From positions 1 through 64,000 of the forward strand of contig NZ_JACJVC010000009.1 of NCBI RefSeq assembly GCF_023369555.1: a stretch of DNA of 64,000 nucleotides, read 5' to 3'. This document shows, piece after piece, positions 52,860-61,024 of this stretch. The notes below the pieces were generated by a model. The model saw only the letters and a list, made by a program, of their open reading frames with translations, was not told the origin of the DNA and ran no database searches. The first letter of the stretch is position 1. Every line of letters begins with the position of its first letter. The position numbers and the translations under genes were made by a program. The stretch comes from Actinomyces sp. AC-20-1. GTDB lineage: Bacteria > Actinomycetota > Actinomycetes > Actinomycetales > Actinomycetaceae.

Positions 52860-53666
52860 TCACTCCCAGACGGCGGTGACCGGGTCCACCCCGTGGACGG
52901 TGGCGTTGGCGTCGATGACCTCCTTGAGCCAGGAGGCCAGGCCCGGCTCGAGCGCGTCGTAGTGCGCGGCGAAGCGCGGGTCGCCGACGTAGCCGCGTGC
53001 GAGCAGGACGTGCTTGGCGGGCGTGACGTCGAACCAGGTGAGGCTCGCCCGGTGCTCCTCGGCCAGGGCGTTGGCCCGCTCGCTTCCGGGGAGCACGCCC
53101 TCGCGCTTGGCGGCCGCGAGCGCCCGCTCAACCTGCTCGACGCGCGCCCTGGCCGCCGCCCGCTCCTCGGGGCCCTGTGCCGCCTGGCGCTCGGCCGAGG
53201 CCTTCCAGTCGTCGGTCTGCCCCCAGCGCTGCTCGGCCTCCGCCTCCCAGGCGGGGTCCCAACCGGTGCCGAGGCTCTCGGCGCGCTGCTCGGGTGTGGT
53301 GCTCATACGGGCCTCCTTGTCTGTGAGCTCCTCAACCGCGCGGACCATCCGCTGCAGCCTGGCGATGCGGTCCATCAGGAGCACGTGCTGGCGCTCGAGG
53401 TGCTCGAGCGCGCTCGTGCCGGGCTCGTCCAGGAGCTCGCCGATACGGGCGAGCGGCATACCGGTCTCCCGGTAGACGAGGACCTGCTGGAGGCGGGCGA
53501 CGTCGTCGGGCGAGTAGAGCCGGTATCCGGACCAGGTGCGGCCCGACGGCGTGACGAGTCCGAGCGCGTCCCAGTGGTGGAGGGTGCGCACGGACACCCC
53601 GGCGAGGCGCGCCGCCTCGCCGACGGTCAGGTCCTCGCGGGCTCCGGGGGTCTCGCCGTCCTGCAC
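52860..53666 (-). CDS. MerR-family regulator with TipAS effector domain
   Basis: A 268-aa regulator. The MerR HTH LTVGEAARLAGVSVRTLHHWDALGLVTPSGRTWSGYRLYSPDDVARLQQVL is at residues ~11-65, a coiled dimer helix follows, and the C-terminal ~120 residues (WEAEAEQRWGQTDDWKASAERQAA...) match the TipAS antibiotic-recognition domain. Such proteins respond to thiopeptide or other peptide drugs. GTG at 53666 is chosen; GTG at 53693 is the alternative. It lies 77 bases downstream of the LacI gene on the same strand, and no clear drug pump is adjacent. Confidence 0.86.
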   Translation of the reverse strand: MQDGETPGAREDLTVGEAARLAGVSVRTLHHWDALGLVTPSGRTWSGYRLYSPDDVARLQQVLVYRETGMPLARIGELLDEPGTSALEHLERQHVLLMDRIARLQRMVRAVEELTDKEARMSTTPEQRAESLGTGWDPAWEAEAEQRWGQTDDWKASAERQAAQGPEERAAARARVEQVERALAAAKREGVLPGSERANALAEEHRASLTWFDVTPAKHVLLARGYVGDPRFAAHYDALEPGLASWLKEVIDANATVHGVDPVTAVWE

Positions 53667-53743
53667 GCGCTCAGCATCCCAGTGGTGTCTCACGGGTGCG
53701 AGCCTGGGGCCTGACGCCGCGTGAGGGTCAAGCGGGTGAGTGC

Positions 53744-54754
53744 TCAGTCCCCGGTGGACCCGCGCACGACGAGCTCGACCGGGACCGTGACCGTCGCCCT
53801 CACGCCGTCGTCGATCCCCGCCACGAGTGCGGCGACGAGCTTGCGGCTGATGACGTCGAAGGGCTGACGGACGGTGGTCAGGGGCGGGTGGGTGCGCTGG
53901 GCGGGCTCCGAGTCGTCGAAGCCGGCGAGCAGGATGTCCTCGGGCACGCGCAGCCCGCGTGCGCGCAGCTCGTCGAGGACCCCCTCGGCCATGACGTCGC
54001 TCGCCGCCCACACGGCGTCGACGCCGTCGGTGCCGTCCAGCAGGTCGGCGGCCAGGGCGCGCCCGCTGCTGCGGGTGTAGTCGCCATGGCGGACGCTGCC
54101 GTCGACCAGCCTGTCGCCCACGGCCTCGCGGAAGCCGGCCAGGCGCAGGGTCCCTCCGGGAGAGTCCTCGGGGCCGACGATGGCCACGACACGGCGCGCC
54201 CCCCGGTCGACGAGGTGCTGGCCCACGAGCCGGCCGCCCTGGTGCTCGTCCGCGGTGACGTACGCGACCCGTCCCGCGGGGGCGGCGGGCTCACCGCAGT
54301 TGACGAAGGGCACGCCCGTGGTGGCCAGGGCCTTGAGGGTGCTCGTGTGGGTGCTGGCGGCGACCACTCCGGCCACCGCCCCGGAGCGGATGAAGTCGAG
54401 GGTGCGCTCGGTCTGCCCGCCCCCGCCGGCGAGGAGCAGGACCATCGGCATGCGCCGGGCGGCGAGGCAGTCCGAGACCTGGGAGACGATGACCTCGAAG
54501 TTCGGGTCGGAGAAGAAGGCGGCCGGGGAGTCGTCGACGAGGAAGGCGACAGTGTGCCCGCGTCCCGTGCGCAGCTGCCTGGCGGAGGCCGAGGCGACGT
54601 AGCCGGTGGACTTGATGGCCTTGAGGACGGCGTCACTGGCGTCCTTCGAGACCCACTTGCCCCCGTTGAGCACCCGCGAGACGGTGCCGCGCGAGACACC
54701 GGCGACGCGGGCGACGTCGGAGATCGTGACCCTCTGGGTGGTCCTGGTGACCAT
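53744..54754 (-). CDS. LacI-family transcriptional repressor (probable galactan regulator)
   Basis: A 336-aa sugar-responsive repressor. The HTH VTISDVARVAGVSRGTVSRVLNGGKWVS is at the N-terminus, followed by GYVASASARQLRTGRGHTVAFLV and periplasmic-binding-protein-like core blocks with a late DDILLAGFDDSEPAQRTHPPLTTVRQP stretch. It probably controls both ABC operons and the GH42/GH53 operon. A symmetrical site at 58536-58552 is a candidate operator. ATG at 54754; the GGAGGAG upstream is 11 bases away. It lies 78 bases after the ABC system 2 genes and may be co-transcribed. Confidence 0.9.
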   Translation of the reverse strand: MVTRTTQRVTISDVARVAGVSRGTVSRVLNGGKWVSKDASDAVLKAIKSTGYVASASARQLRTGRGHTVAFLVDDSPAAFFSDPNFEVIVSQVSDCLAARRMPMVLLLAGGGGQTERTLDFIRSGAVAGVVAASTHTSTLKALATTGVPFVNCGEPAAPAGRVAYVTADEHQGGRLVGQHLVDRGARRVVAIVGPEDSPGGTLRLAGFREAVGDRLVDGSVRHGDYTRSSGRALAADLLDGTDGVDAVWAASDVMAEGVLDELRARGLRVPEDILLAGFDDSEPAQRTHPPLTTVRQPFDVISRKLVAALVAGIDDGVRATVTVPVELVVRGSTGD

Positions 54755-54832
54755 GGTGACGACGGCTCCTCCCAGGCTCGCGCACAGCACCGTGCGGGCG
54801 GGTGACGTCCCCGCCACGCCATGGTACGGCGC

Positions 54833-55777
54833 TCACTCCTTGACGGCGGCCCCCGCGAGCGAGGAGACGAGCATCTTCTGGGTCAGGACGAAGAAGATGA
54901 CGAAGGGGATGGCCACGACCATCGCGCCTGCGGCGAAGCTCGTGAAGAAGTTGTTCTTGTCGGAGACGAAGGACATGAGGCCGAGCGCGATGGTCTGGTT
55001 CTCCGGGGAGCGCAGGACCATCTTGGGGAAGATGAAGTCCATCCACGGCTGGGTGAAGCTCGTGATGCCGAGGAACACGAGGATCGGTCTGGCGACGGGC
55101 AGGATGATCGTCCAGTAGACGCGCAGGCTCGAGGCCCCGTCCAGGCGCGCGGCCTCGTCGAGGGAGCGGGGGATGTTGTCCATGTAGGACTTCACCATCC
55201 AGGTCGTGTAGGGCAGGTTCCCGGCGAGGTAGACGAGCACGAGCCCCCACAGGGTGTCCAGCGCGCCGATGCGCAGCAGCACGACGTAGATGGCCACCAT
55301 GCCGACGAAGGAGGGGAAGACGTTGAGCACGAGCAGGCTCATGAGGAAGGGCCGCTTGAAGGTGAAGGTGAAGCGGCTGAAGACGTAGGCGCCCATCGAG
55401 GCGAGGACCATCGTGCCGGCGGTGGTGAGCAGGGCGATGACGAGCGTGTTGAGGAACCAGCGCGGGTACTGCGTCTGGGTGAAGACGTAGGTGAAGTGCT
55501 CGGTGGTCAGGCCCGCGGAGAAGGGCACGACCGGCATGTTGGAGATCGACTGGCCAGGGGTGAAGGCGGCGGCGACCATGTGGACCACGGGCCACAGGAC
55601 GATGAGCGCGACGAGGCAGAGGAACGTGGTCAGGACGATGGTGTTGACGAGCCTGACCGCGCGCGGGGCGCGCGGCTGCCCGACGACGTGGGCCGTTCGC
55701 CCGGTGCTGTGGGCCGCGCCCCCGACGTCGTCGAGGCCGGCGGGTGTGGCGGCCAGGGCCGCGGTGGTCTGCGCCAT
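54833..55777 (-). CDS. Sugar ABC transporter permease, MalG/GanQ type (system 2)
   Basis: A 314-aa membrane protein with six segments. The coupling loop is EAARLDGASSLRVYWTIILPVARPIL, and GAYVFSRFTFTFKRP is the MalG-like block. A ~35-residue polar N-terminal extension is present. The ATG overlaps the stop of the partner permease by one base (ATGA-type coupling). It is the second permease of a GanSPQ-like importer distinct from system 1. Confidence 0.9.
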   Translation of the reverse strand: MAQTTAALAATPAGLDDVGGAAHSTGRTAHVVGQPRAPRAVRLVNTIVLTTFLCLVALIVLWPVVHMVAAAFTPGQSISNMPVVPFSAGLTTEHFTYVFTQTQYPRWFLNTLVIALLTTAGTMVLASMGAYVFSRFTFTFKRPFLMSLLVLNVFPSFVGMVAIYVVLLRIGALDTLWGLVLVYLAGNLPYTTWMVKSYMDNIPRSLDEAARLDGASSLRVYWTIILPVARPILVFLGITSFTQPWMDFIFPKMVLRSPENQTIALGLMSFVSDKNNFFTSFAAGAMVVAIPFVIFFVLTQKMLVSSLAGAAVKE

Positions 55778-57135
55778 CAGAGATCGCCCTCCTTGTAGGA
55801 CCGCGTCTGGCGGAAGTTGTAGATCGCGAAGGGTGCGATGACCATGAAGATCATGATGGCCAGGACGGAGGCGTTCTGGTACTGCTGCAGGTTGACCGTC
55901 AGCTTGTAGATCCAGGACACCATGATGTCGGTGCCCCCGGCTCCCGTGGTCACCGAGTCGGAGACGGTCGGGTCACCTCCGGTGAGGAAGAAGATCGCCC
56001 CGAAGTTGTTGATGTTGGCCGCGAAGCTCATGATGATGAGCGGCATCGTCTGGTAGAGGATGATCGGCGCCTGGATGCGCCGGAAGATCTGCCAGGACCC
56101 CGCTCCGTCGATCTTGGCCGCCTCGATGATGTCCGGCGGGATCGAGGTCATGGTGCCGGTGACGAGCAGCATGAAGTACGGGAACCCGCACCACAGGTTG
56201 ATGAGGACGACGACGAGCTTCGCCAGCCACGGGTCGCTCAGCCAGGGGATCGGGTCCGAGATGAGGTGCATCGCCTCAAGCGTGCGGTTGACGGTGCCGA
56301 AGGCCCCGTTGAGCAGGTTGCGCCACACGAGCAGGGAGACGACGCCCGGGATCGCGTAGGGCAGGATGAAGACCGCCCGGAGGACGGGTGTGATGCGCAG
56401 GTGGGAGTTCTGCATGACGACGGCCATCACCATGCCTCCCGCGTAGCAGGTGGCGGTGGCCAGGACGGCCCACACGATGGTCCAGGCGAAGACGCGCACG
56501 AGGGCGCCGGTCCAGGCGGCGCTGCCGCCGAACATCCGGTGGAAGTTGTCCAGCCCGACCCAGTCGATGGTGGCGGCGGGCGGGATGTTGGCCGGGGCCG
56601 AGTAGTTCGTGAAGGCCACGAGCGCGGAGAACACGAGCGGCACGACGACGAGGAAGACGATGAGCAGGAAGGTCGGGGCGAGGCCGACGATGGGGAAGGC
56701 GCGGTTGGCGAGGTCGTTGAGGGGGCTGCGCCGGGCGGCGCCCACGGCCTCGAAGCCGTTGACGTTGACCTCCTTGACGGCCTGGCGCGCGGAGAGCACC
56801 GAGACCGCGTACATCGCGAGGAACACGGCGACCACGGCGATGACGGTGATGCCGTCGATGAGCATGAACAGGGAGTTCGGGCGAAGCTTGACGGGCAGGT
56901 GCGGGGCCGGGTCGCCGAGGGTGATGAGGTCGGCGATCTTGCCGAGCGTCACGGGCAGGGTGACGAGGAAGAGGACCTCGACCGCGGCGAAGAGCATGCC
57001 CTTGGGCCGCTGGCGCAGCACCGTGAGGTGCGCCAGCCCCATGAAGAGGAGGCTGAGGAGCCTCGCGCGCGACGGGTCGACCGTCTGCGGGCGCTCGAGG
57101 CGCCCGGTCTCGGTGGTGTCCACGGCTGTTGTCAT
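55777..57135 (-). CDS. Sugar ABC transporter permease, MalF/GanP type (system 2)
   Basis: A 452-aa membrane protein with about eight segments and an N-terminal pair of helices (LLSLLFMGLAHLTVLRQRPKGMLFAAVEVLFLV). The coupling loop is EAAKIDGAGSWQIFRRIQAPIILYQ. It ends QTRSYKEGDL, overlapping the next start. ATG at 57135 lies 130 bases downstream of SBP2. Compared with system 1, the layout is the same but sequence is clearly divergent, suggesting an old duplication or separate acquisition. Confidence 0.9.
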   Translation of the reverse strand: MTTAVDTTETGRLERPQTVDPSRARLLSLLFMGLAHLTVLRQRPKGMLFAAVEVLFLVTLPVTLGKIADLITLGDPAPHLPVKLRPNSLFMLIDGITVIAVVAVFLAMYAVSVLSARQAVKEVNVNGFEAVGAARRSPLNDLANRAFPIVGLAPTFLLIVFLVVVPLVFSALVAFTNYSAPANIPPAATIDWVGLDNFHRMFGGSAAWTGALVRVFAWTIVWAVLATATCYAGGMVMAVVMQNSHLRITPVLRAVFILPYAIPGVVSLLVWRNLLNGAFGTVNRTLEAMHLISDPIPWLSDPWLAKLVVVLINLWCGFPYFMLLVTGTMTSIPPDIIEAAKIDGAGSWQIFRRIQAPIILYQTMPLIIMSFAANINNFGAIFFLTGGDPTVSDSVTTGAGGTDIMVSWIYKLTVNLQQYQNASVLAIMIFMVIAPFAIYNFRQTRSYKEGDL

Positions 57136-57264
57136 CGGTGACGTCCCTCGGGAGTCGGGTGGGTGGTGGCCGGTGCCCGTGGGACGGGCCCAGTCGGCCT
57201 TCGCCCGCGGGTGCGGGCCGCAGGTCGTGGGGCCGGGGCGCGCGCAGCGCGCCCCGGCGCGGGC

Positions 57265-58503
57265 TCAGTCGGCCAGGACGGCGTTCTGGGCGGCGGAGAG
57301 CTCGCCGGCGACGTCGGCCCCGTCCCAGATGTTGGAGGAGGCGGCGTTGAGCGCGTCCCAGACCTTGGCCATGCGGGCGATCTTGGGCATGGCGAAGGTG
57401 TGCTCCATCTGCTGGGAGAAGCCCTCCGTGGCCTCGGACTCGTAGGTGAGCGACGAGGTGGACACGCCCATCATCCCGGTGATGTCCGCGCGCAGCTGCT
57501 GCATCTCGGGAGTGGTGAGGAAGGCGGCGAAGGCGGCGGCCTCGGCCGGGTGGTCCGTGTAGGCGGAGACGAACATCGTGCGGACGCCGGCGAAGGTGGT
57601 GGCGGGCTCGGAGTCGCCGTCGAGGGCGAACACCGGGGCGACGCCGAAGCTGATGCCGGAGTCGGTGAAGTTCTTGACGTTCCAGGGGCCCGACAGGTGG
57701 ATGGCGGCGTTGCCGGAGGCGAAGAGGCCGTCAACGGTGTCGGTGGACAGGTCGGCGGCGGCGACGGGCAGGACCTCGCGCAGCCTCTGGAAGCCGGTGA
57801 AGCCCTCGACGGCCTCGGGGGCGTTGAGGTTGGGGGCCTGGTCGTCGAGGCCGTCGTCGCCGAAGAGGCGGTTGCCGCCCTTCGTCATGAAGGGGAAGGT
57901 GTAGTAGAAGTTGCCGACGTCCATGACGTAGCCGTACTTGCCCGAGTTGGCGGCGTTGAAGTCCCGGGCGAAGGAGATGAGGCCCTCGAAGGTGGTGGGC
58001 ACCTCGGAGACGAGGTCCTTGTTGTAGTAGAGGGCGTAGGTCTCCGCGGCCACGGGGTAGCCGTAGACCGTGCCGTCGGTCCAGGTGTCGGCGGTGAGCG
58101 CGGACTGCGTGACGTTGGCGGCCAGGGAGTCGACGTCGGCGACGGCGAGGACGTGCCCGCCGGTGACGAGGTCGCCGAGGGTGTCGTGGGGGGCGGCGAA
58201 GACGTCGGGGCCGTTGCCCGCGGGGCCGTCGAGCGGGATCTGCTTGGAGGCGTCGCCGACCTCGACGTTGACGAACTCGATGGTGATGTTGGGGTGGAGC
58301 TCGGTGAACTTCTGGCCGGCCTGCTTGATGAAGTCGTCCGGGCCGAGGAGGGACTCCCACACCTTGAGGGTGATCTCGGTGGAGGTGTCGACCTCCGAGG
58401 AGCCGGCGGCTCCCGAGCCGTCGGAGGACGAGCCGCAGGCTGCGAGGGTGGCGGCGACGGCGGTGGTCATGCCGAGGGCGAGGAACTGTCGACGAAGCAG
58501 CAT
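57265..58503 (-). CDS. Sugar-binding lipoprotein of ABC system 2
   Basis: A 412-aa MalE/GanS-like lipoprotein. The signal MLLRRQFLALGMTTAVAATLAAC has its lipobox Cys at about 23. Family blocks are LKVWESLLGPDDFIKQAGQKF, DVFAAPHDTLGDL, YGYPVAAETYALYYNKDL and AIHLSGPWNVKNF. The ligand is inferred to be a galacto-oligosaccharide because GH42 and GH53 genes diverge from its promoter. ATG at 58503 follows GGAAGGAAAG. It leads the leftward operon SBP2, permeases and probably LacI. Confidence 0.9.
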   Translation of the reverse strand: MLLRRQFLALGMTTAVAATLAACGSSSDGSGAAGSSEVDTSTEITLKVWESLLGPDDFIKQAGQKFTELHPNITIEFVNVEVGDASKQIPLDGPAGNGPDVFAAPHDTLGDLVTGGHVLAVADVDSLAANVTQSALTADTWTDGTVYGYPVAAETYALYYNKDLVSEVPTTFEGLISFARDFNAANSGKYGYVMDVGNFYYTFPFMTKGGNRLFGDDGLDDQAPNLNAPEAVEGFTGFQRLREVLPVAAADLSTDTVDGLFASGNAAIHLSGPWNVKNFTDSGISFGVAPVFALDGDSEPATTFAGVRTMFVSAYTDHPAEAAAFAAFLTTPEMQQLRADITGMMGVSTSSLTYESEATEGFSQQMEHTFAMPKIARMAKVWDALNAASSNIWDGADVAGELSAAQNAVLAD

Positions 58504-58535
58504 TGCTTTCCTTCCGGGGACATACGTCGGGTCAC

Positions 58536-58595
58536 GGCGTTGCGACAACGCCTGTGCACGTTCCCAGTATGAACACGCATCTTCAGCCAAGTCAA
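58536..58595 (-). promoter_or_regulatory. Promoter of ABC system 2 with probable LacI operator
   Basis: On the minus strand, TTGACT (complement of 58590-58595) and CATACT (complement of 58566-58571) are 18 bases apart. Just past the predicted start lies GGCGTTG-CGA-CAACGCC (58536-58552), a 7-bp perfect inverted repeat with a CG-containing centre typical of LacI-family sites. The rest of 58504-58836 holds no gene. TTGCGA/TGTGAT (58638-58667) may serve the rightward GH42 operon. Confidence 0.65.
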
Positions 58596-58836
58596 GGCGG
58601 TACCTGCAGAGGAAAACACCAAATCCTCCCCGTTCACTTGCGAAGACAGTGGTCGACATGCTGTGATCGTTCTCAGCATGCTGGGGACGTCGCAGGACAC
58701 CCCGTCCGGCAACCACCGCCCCGGCCACCCCTCGGCCGCAGCCCGCCGCCGACGGCCGCAGAGGCCACCGACAGCACTGGCAGCACTGAGACCACCGAGC
58801 CCCCTGAAGTGCCCGCAGCACGAAAGCGACACCGAC

Positions 58837-60924
58837 ATGACCAGCCACCCGGCCCTCAACGCGACGTCCCCGGCACCGCGCACGACGTCCCCCCGCACCC
58901 GCGTGCCCGGCACCCGCGTCCTGTACGGTGCCGACTACAACCCCGAGCAGTGGGAGCCGGATCTCTGGCGCGAGGACGTGCGCCTCATGCGCCAGGCCGG
59001 CGTCACCACCGTCAGCCTGGGCATCTGGTCCTGGGTCATGCTCGAGCCGGAGCCGGGCCGTTTCGACTTCACGTGGTTCGACGAGGTCCTCGGTCTTCTC
59101 ACCGAGGCGGGCATCGACGTCGACCTCGCCACCCCCACGGCAGCGCCCCCGGCCTGGTTCTACCGCCACCACCCCGAGGCCCGCATCATCGAGGCCGATG
59201 GCACCGTGCGCCACGGCGGCTCACGTGGCATCTGCTGCCCCCACTCCACCGCCTACGCCGAGGCCGCCGGCCGTGTCACCGAGGCCCTGGCCGCCCACGT
59301 CCAGGGCCACCCGGCCGTCACGATGTGGCACGTCCACAACGAGTACGGGGCCCCAGGGGCCGGCTGCCACTGCGAGGCCTCACAGGCCGCCTTCCGCCAC
59401 TGGCTGCGCGAGCGCTACGGCTCGCTGGCCGGGCTCAACCGCGCCTGGGGCACCGCCTTCTGGGGGCAGGTCTACGGCAGCTGGGAGGAGGTCGGCACCC
59501 CGCGGCAGACGGGCACGGCGCTCAACCCCACCTGCGAGCTCGACTTCCAGCGCTTCACCTCCGACTCACTGCTCGCGCGCTTCACCGCCGAGCGCGACGT
59601 CATCCGCCGCTACTTCCCCGACACGCCGGTGACGACCAACTTCATGGCCACCAACTGCCCGGCGAACGACTACTGGCGCTGGTCGGAGCAGACGGACCTC
59701 GTGTCCACCGACTACTACCTCGAGGCGGACGCTCACGAGGCCCACATCTGGCTCGCCATGGAGTCCGACCTCACCCGCTCACTGGCCGGCGGCCACCCCT
59801 GGGTGCTCATGGAGCACGCCGTCTCCGCCGTCTCCTGGCAACCCCACAACCGAGCCAAGATGCCCGGCGAGGAGCGCCGCAACGTGCTGGCCCACCTGGG
59901 CCGGGGCGCCGACGGCGTCCTGGCCTTCCAGTGGCGCCAGTCCCGCCGGGGCGCGGAGAAGTTCCACTCCGCGATGGTCCCGCACGCGGGGCCGGACACC
60001 CGCGTCTTCCGCGAGGTGTGCGAGGTGGGCGGCGAGCTCGCCCGGCTCAGCGAGGTGCGCGGCAGCGAGGTGCGCGCCCGGGTCGCGCTCCTGTGGGACT
60101 GGGCCTCCTTCTGGGCGCAGGACCTCACCTGGCGCCCCAGCGTGCTCATGCGGCACCGCGAGCAGGTGCGCCGTGTCTACGAGTGGCTCTGGGCCCGCGG
60201 CACCACCGTCGACTTCGTCCACCCCGAGGGCGACCTGACCCGCTACAGCACGGTCATCGCCCCCGCCTCCTACCTGCTCTCGCACCGGGCCGCCGAGAAC
60301 ATCGGGGCCTTCGTCACCGCGGGTGGCACCTTCGCGGCCCTGCCCTTTAGCGCCGTCGTCGACGACGAGGAGTGCGTCCACGAGGGCGGCGCCCCCGGCC
60401 CGCTGCGCGGCGTCCTCGGCCTGCGCGTGGAGGAGGTCCGGCCCGTCCGCGAGGGCGAGAGCGTCCCGCTGCGGCCGGCGACGGGCGCGCAGGGCGGGCC
60501 CGTCGCCGCGACCCTGTGGTCCGAGCACCTGCGCCTGGAGGGTGCCGAGGTCCTGTGGGAGGCCGACGGCGGCCCCACCCCCGGCCCGGCCGTCACCCGA
60601 CACCGGCACGGCGCCGGCCAGGCCGTCTACGTCTCGGTGGTGCTCAGCCCCGAGGACCTGGCCAGGGTCCTGGACCCCGTCCTCGACCTGCCCGTGGAGA
60701 CGCCCGCGACCGTCGACGGCGAGCGCCCCCGCGGTCTTGAGGCCGTCACCCGGCACGCGGTCGACGGCTCCGGCCGCACCTGGACCGTCCTGGTCAACCA
60801 CGACGACGCCGACCGGCTCCTGCCCCTGGAGGGCACCGACGCCCTCACCGGGCAGGTCCTCACCGCGAGCGCCCCGACGCTCCTTCCCGCAGGCGGCGCC
60901 CTCGTCGTCGCCTCCCGTTCCTGA
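58837..60924 (+). CDS. Beta-galactosidase (GH42)
   Basis: A 695-aa cytoplasmic enzyme that removes galactose from galacto-oligosaccharides. The GH42 blocks are YGADYNPEQWEPDLW at the start, MWHVHNEYG (acid/base Glu) and WVLMEHAVSAVSWQPHN (nucleophile Glu). The zinc-cluster Cys GICCPHS and GAGCHCEAS are present. The three-domain length is usual. I start at ATG 58837, just before a ~24-residue polar leader; there is no clear ribosome site, so the start is moderately certain. It heads a rightward operon with the wall-anchored GH53 and is divergent from SBP2. Confidence 0.92.
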   Translation: MTSHPALNATSPAPRTTSPRTRVPGTRVLYGADYNPEQWEPDLWREDVRLMRQAGVTTVSLGIWSWVMLEPEPGRFDFTWFDEVLGLLTEAGIDVDLATPTAAPPAWFYRHHPEARIIEADGTVRHGGSRGICCPHSTAYAEAAGRVTEALAAHVQGHPAVTMWHVHNEYGAPGAGCHCEASQAAFRHWLRERYGSLAGLNRAWGTAFWGQVYGSWEEVGTPRQTGTALNPTCELDFQRFTSDSLLARFTAERDVIRRYFPDTPVTTNFMATNCPANDYWRWSEQTDLVSTDYYLEADAHEAHIWLAMESDLTRSLAGGHPWVLMEHAVSAVSWQPHNRAKMPGEERRNVLAHLGRGADGVLAFQWRQSRRGAEKFHSAMVPHAGPDTRVFREVCEVGGELARLSEVRGSEVRARVALLWDWASFWAQDLTWRPSVLMRHREQVRRVYEWLWARGTTVDFVHPEGDLTRYSTVIAPASYLLSHRAAENIGAFVTAGGTFAALPFSAVVDDEECVHEGGAPGPLRGVLGLRVEEVRPVREGESVPLRPATGAQGGPVAATLWSEHLRLEGAEVLWEADGGPTPGPAVTRHRHGAGQAVYVSVVLSPEDLARVLDPVLDLPVETPATVDGERPRGLEAVTRHAVDGSGRTWTVLVNHDDADRLLPLEGTDALTGQVLTASAPTLLPAGGALVVASRS

Positions 60925-61024
60925 CCCACAGGGAGCCGACGGCGCCGTCGGGCCTCCCACGGGGCGCGCCCGGCCCCGCCACCTGTCCCCGGGCACCCGC
61001 GCACGTGACACAAGGAGGTCCCAC

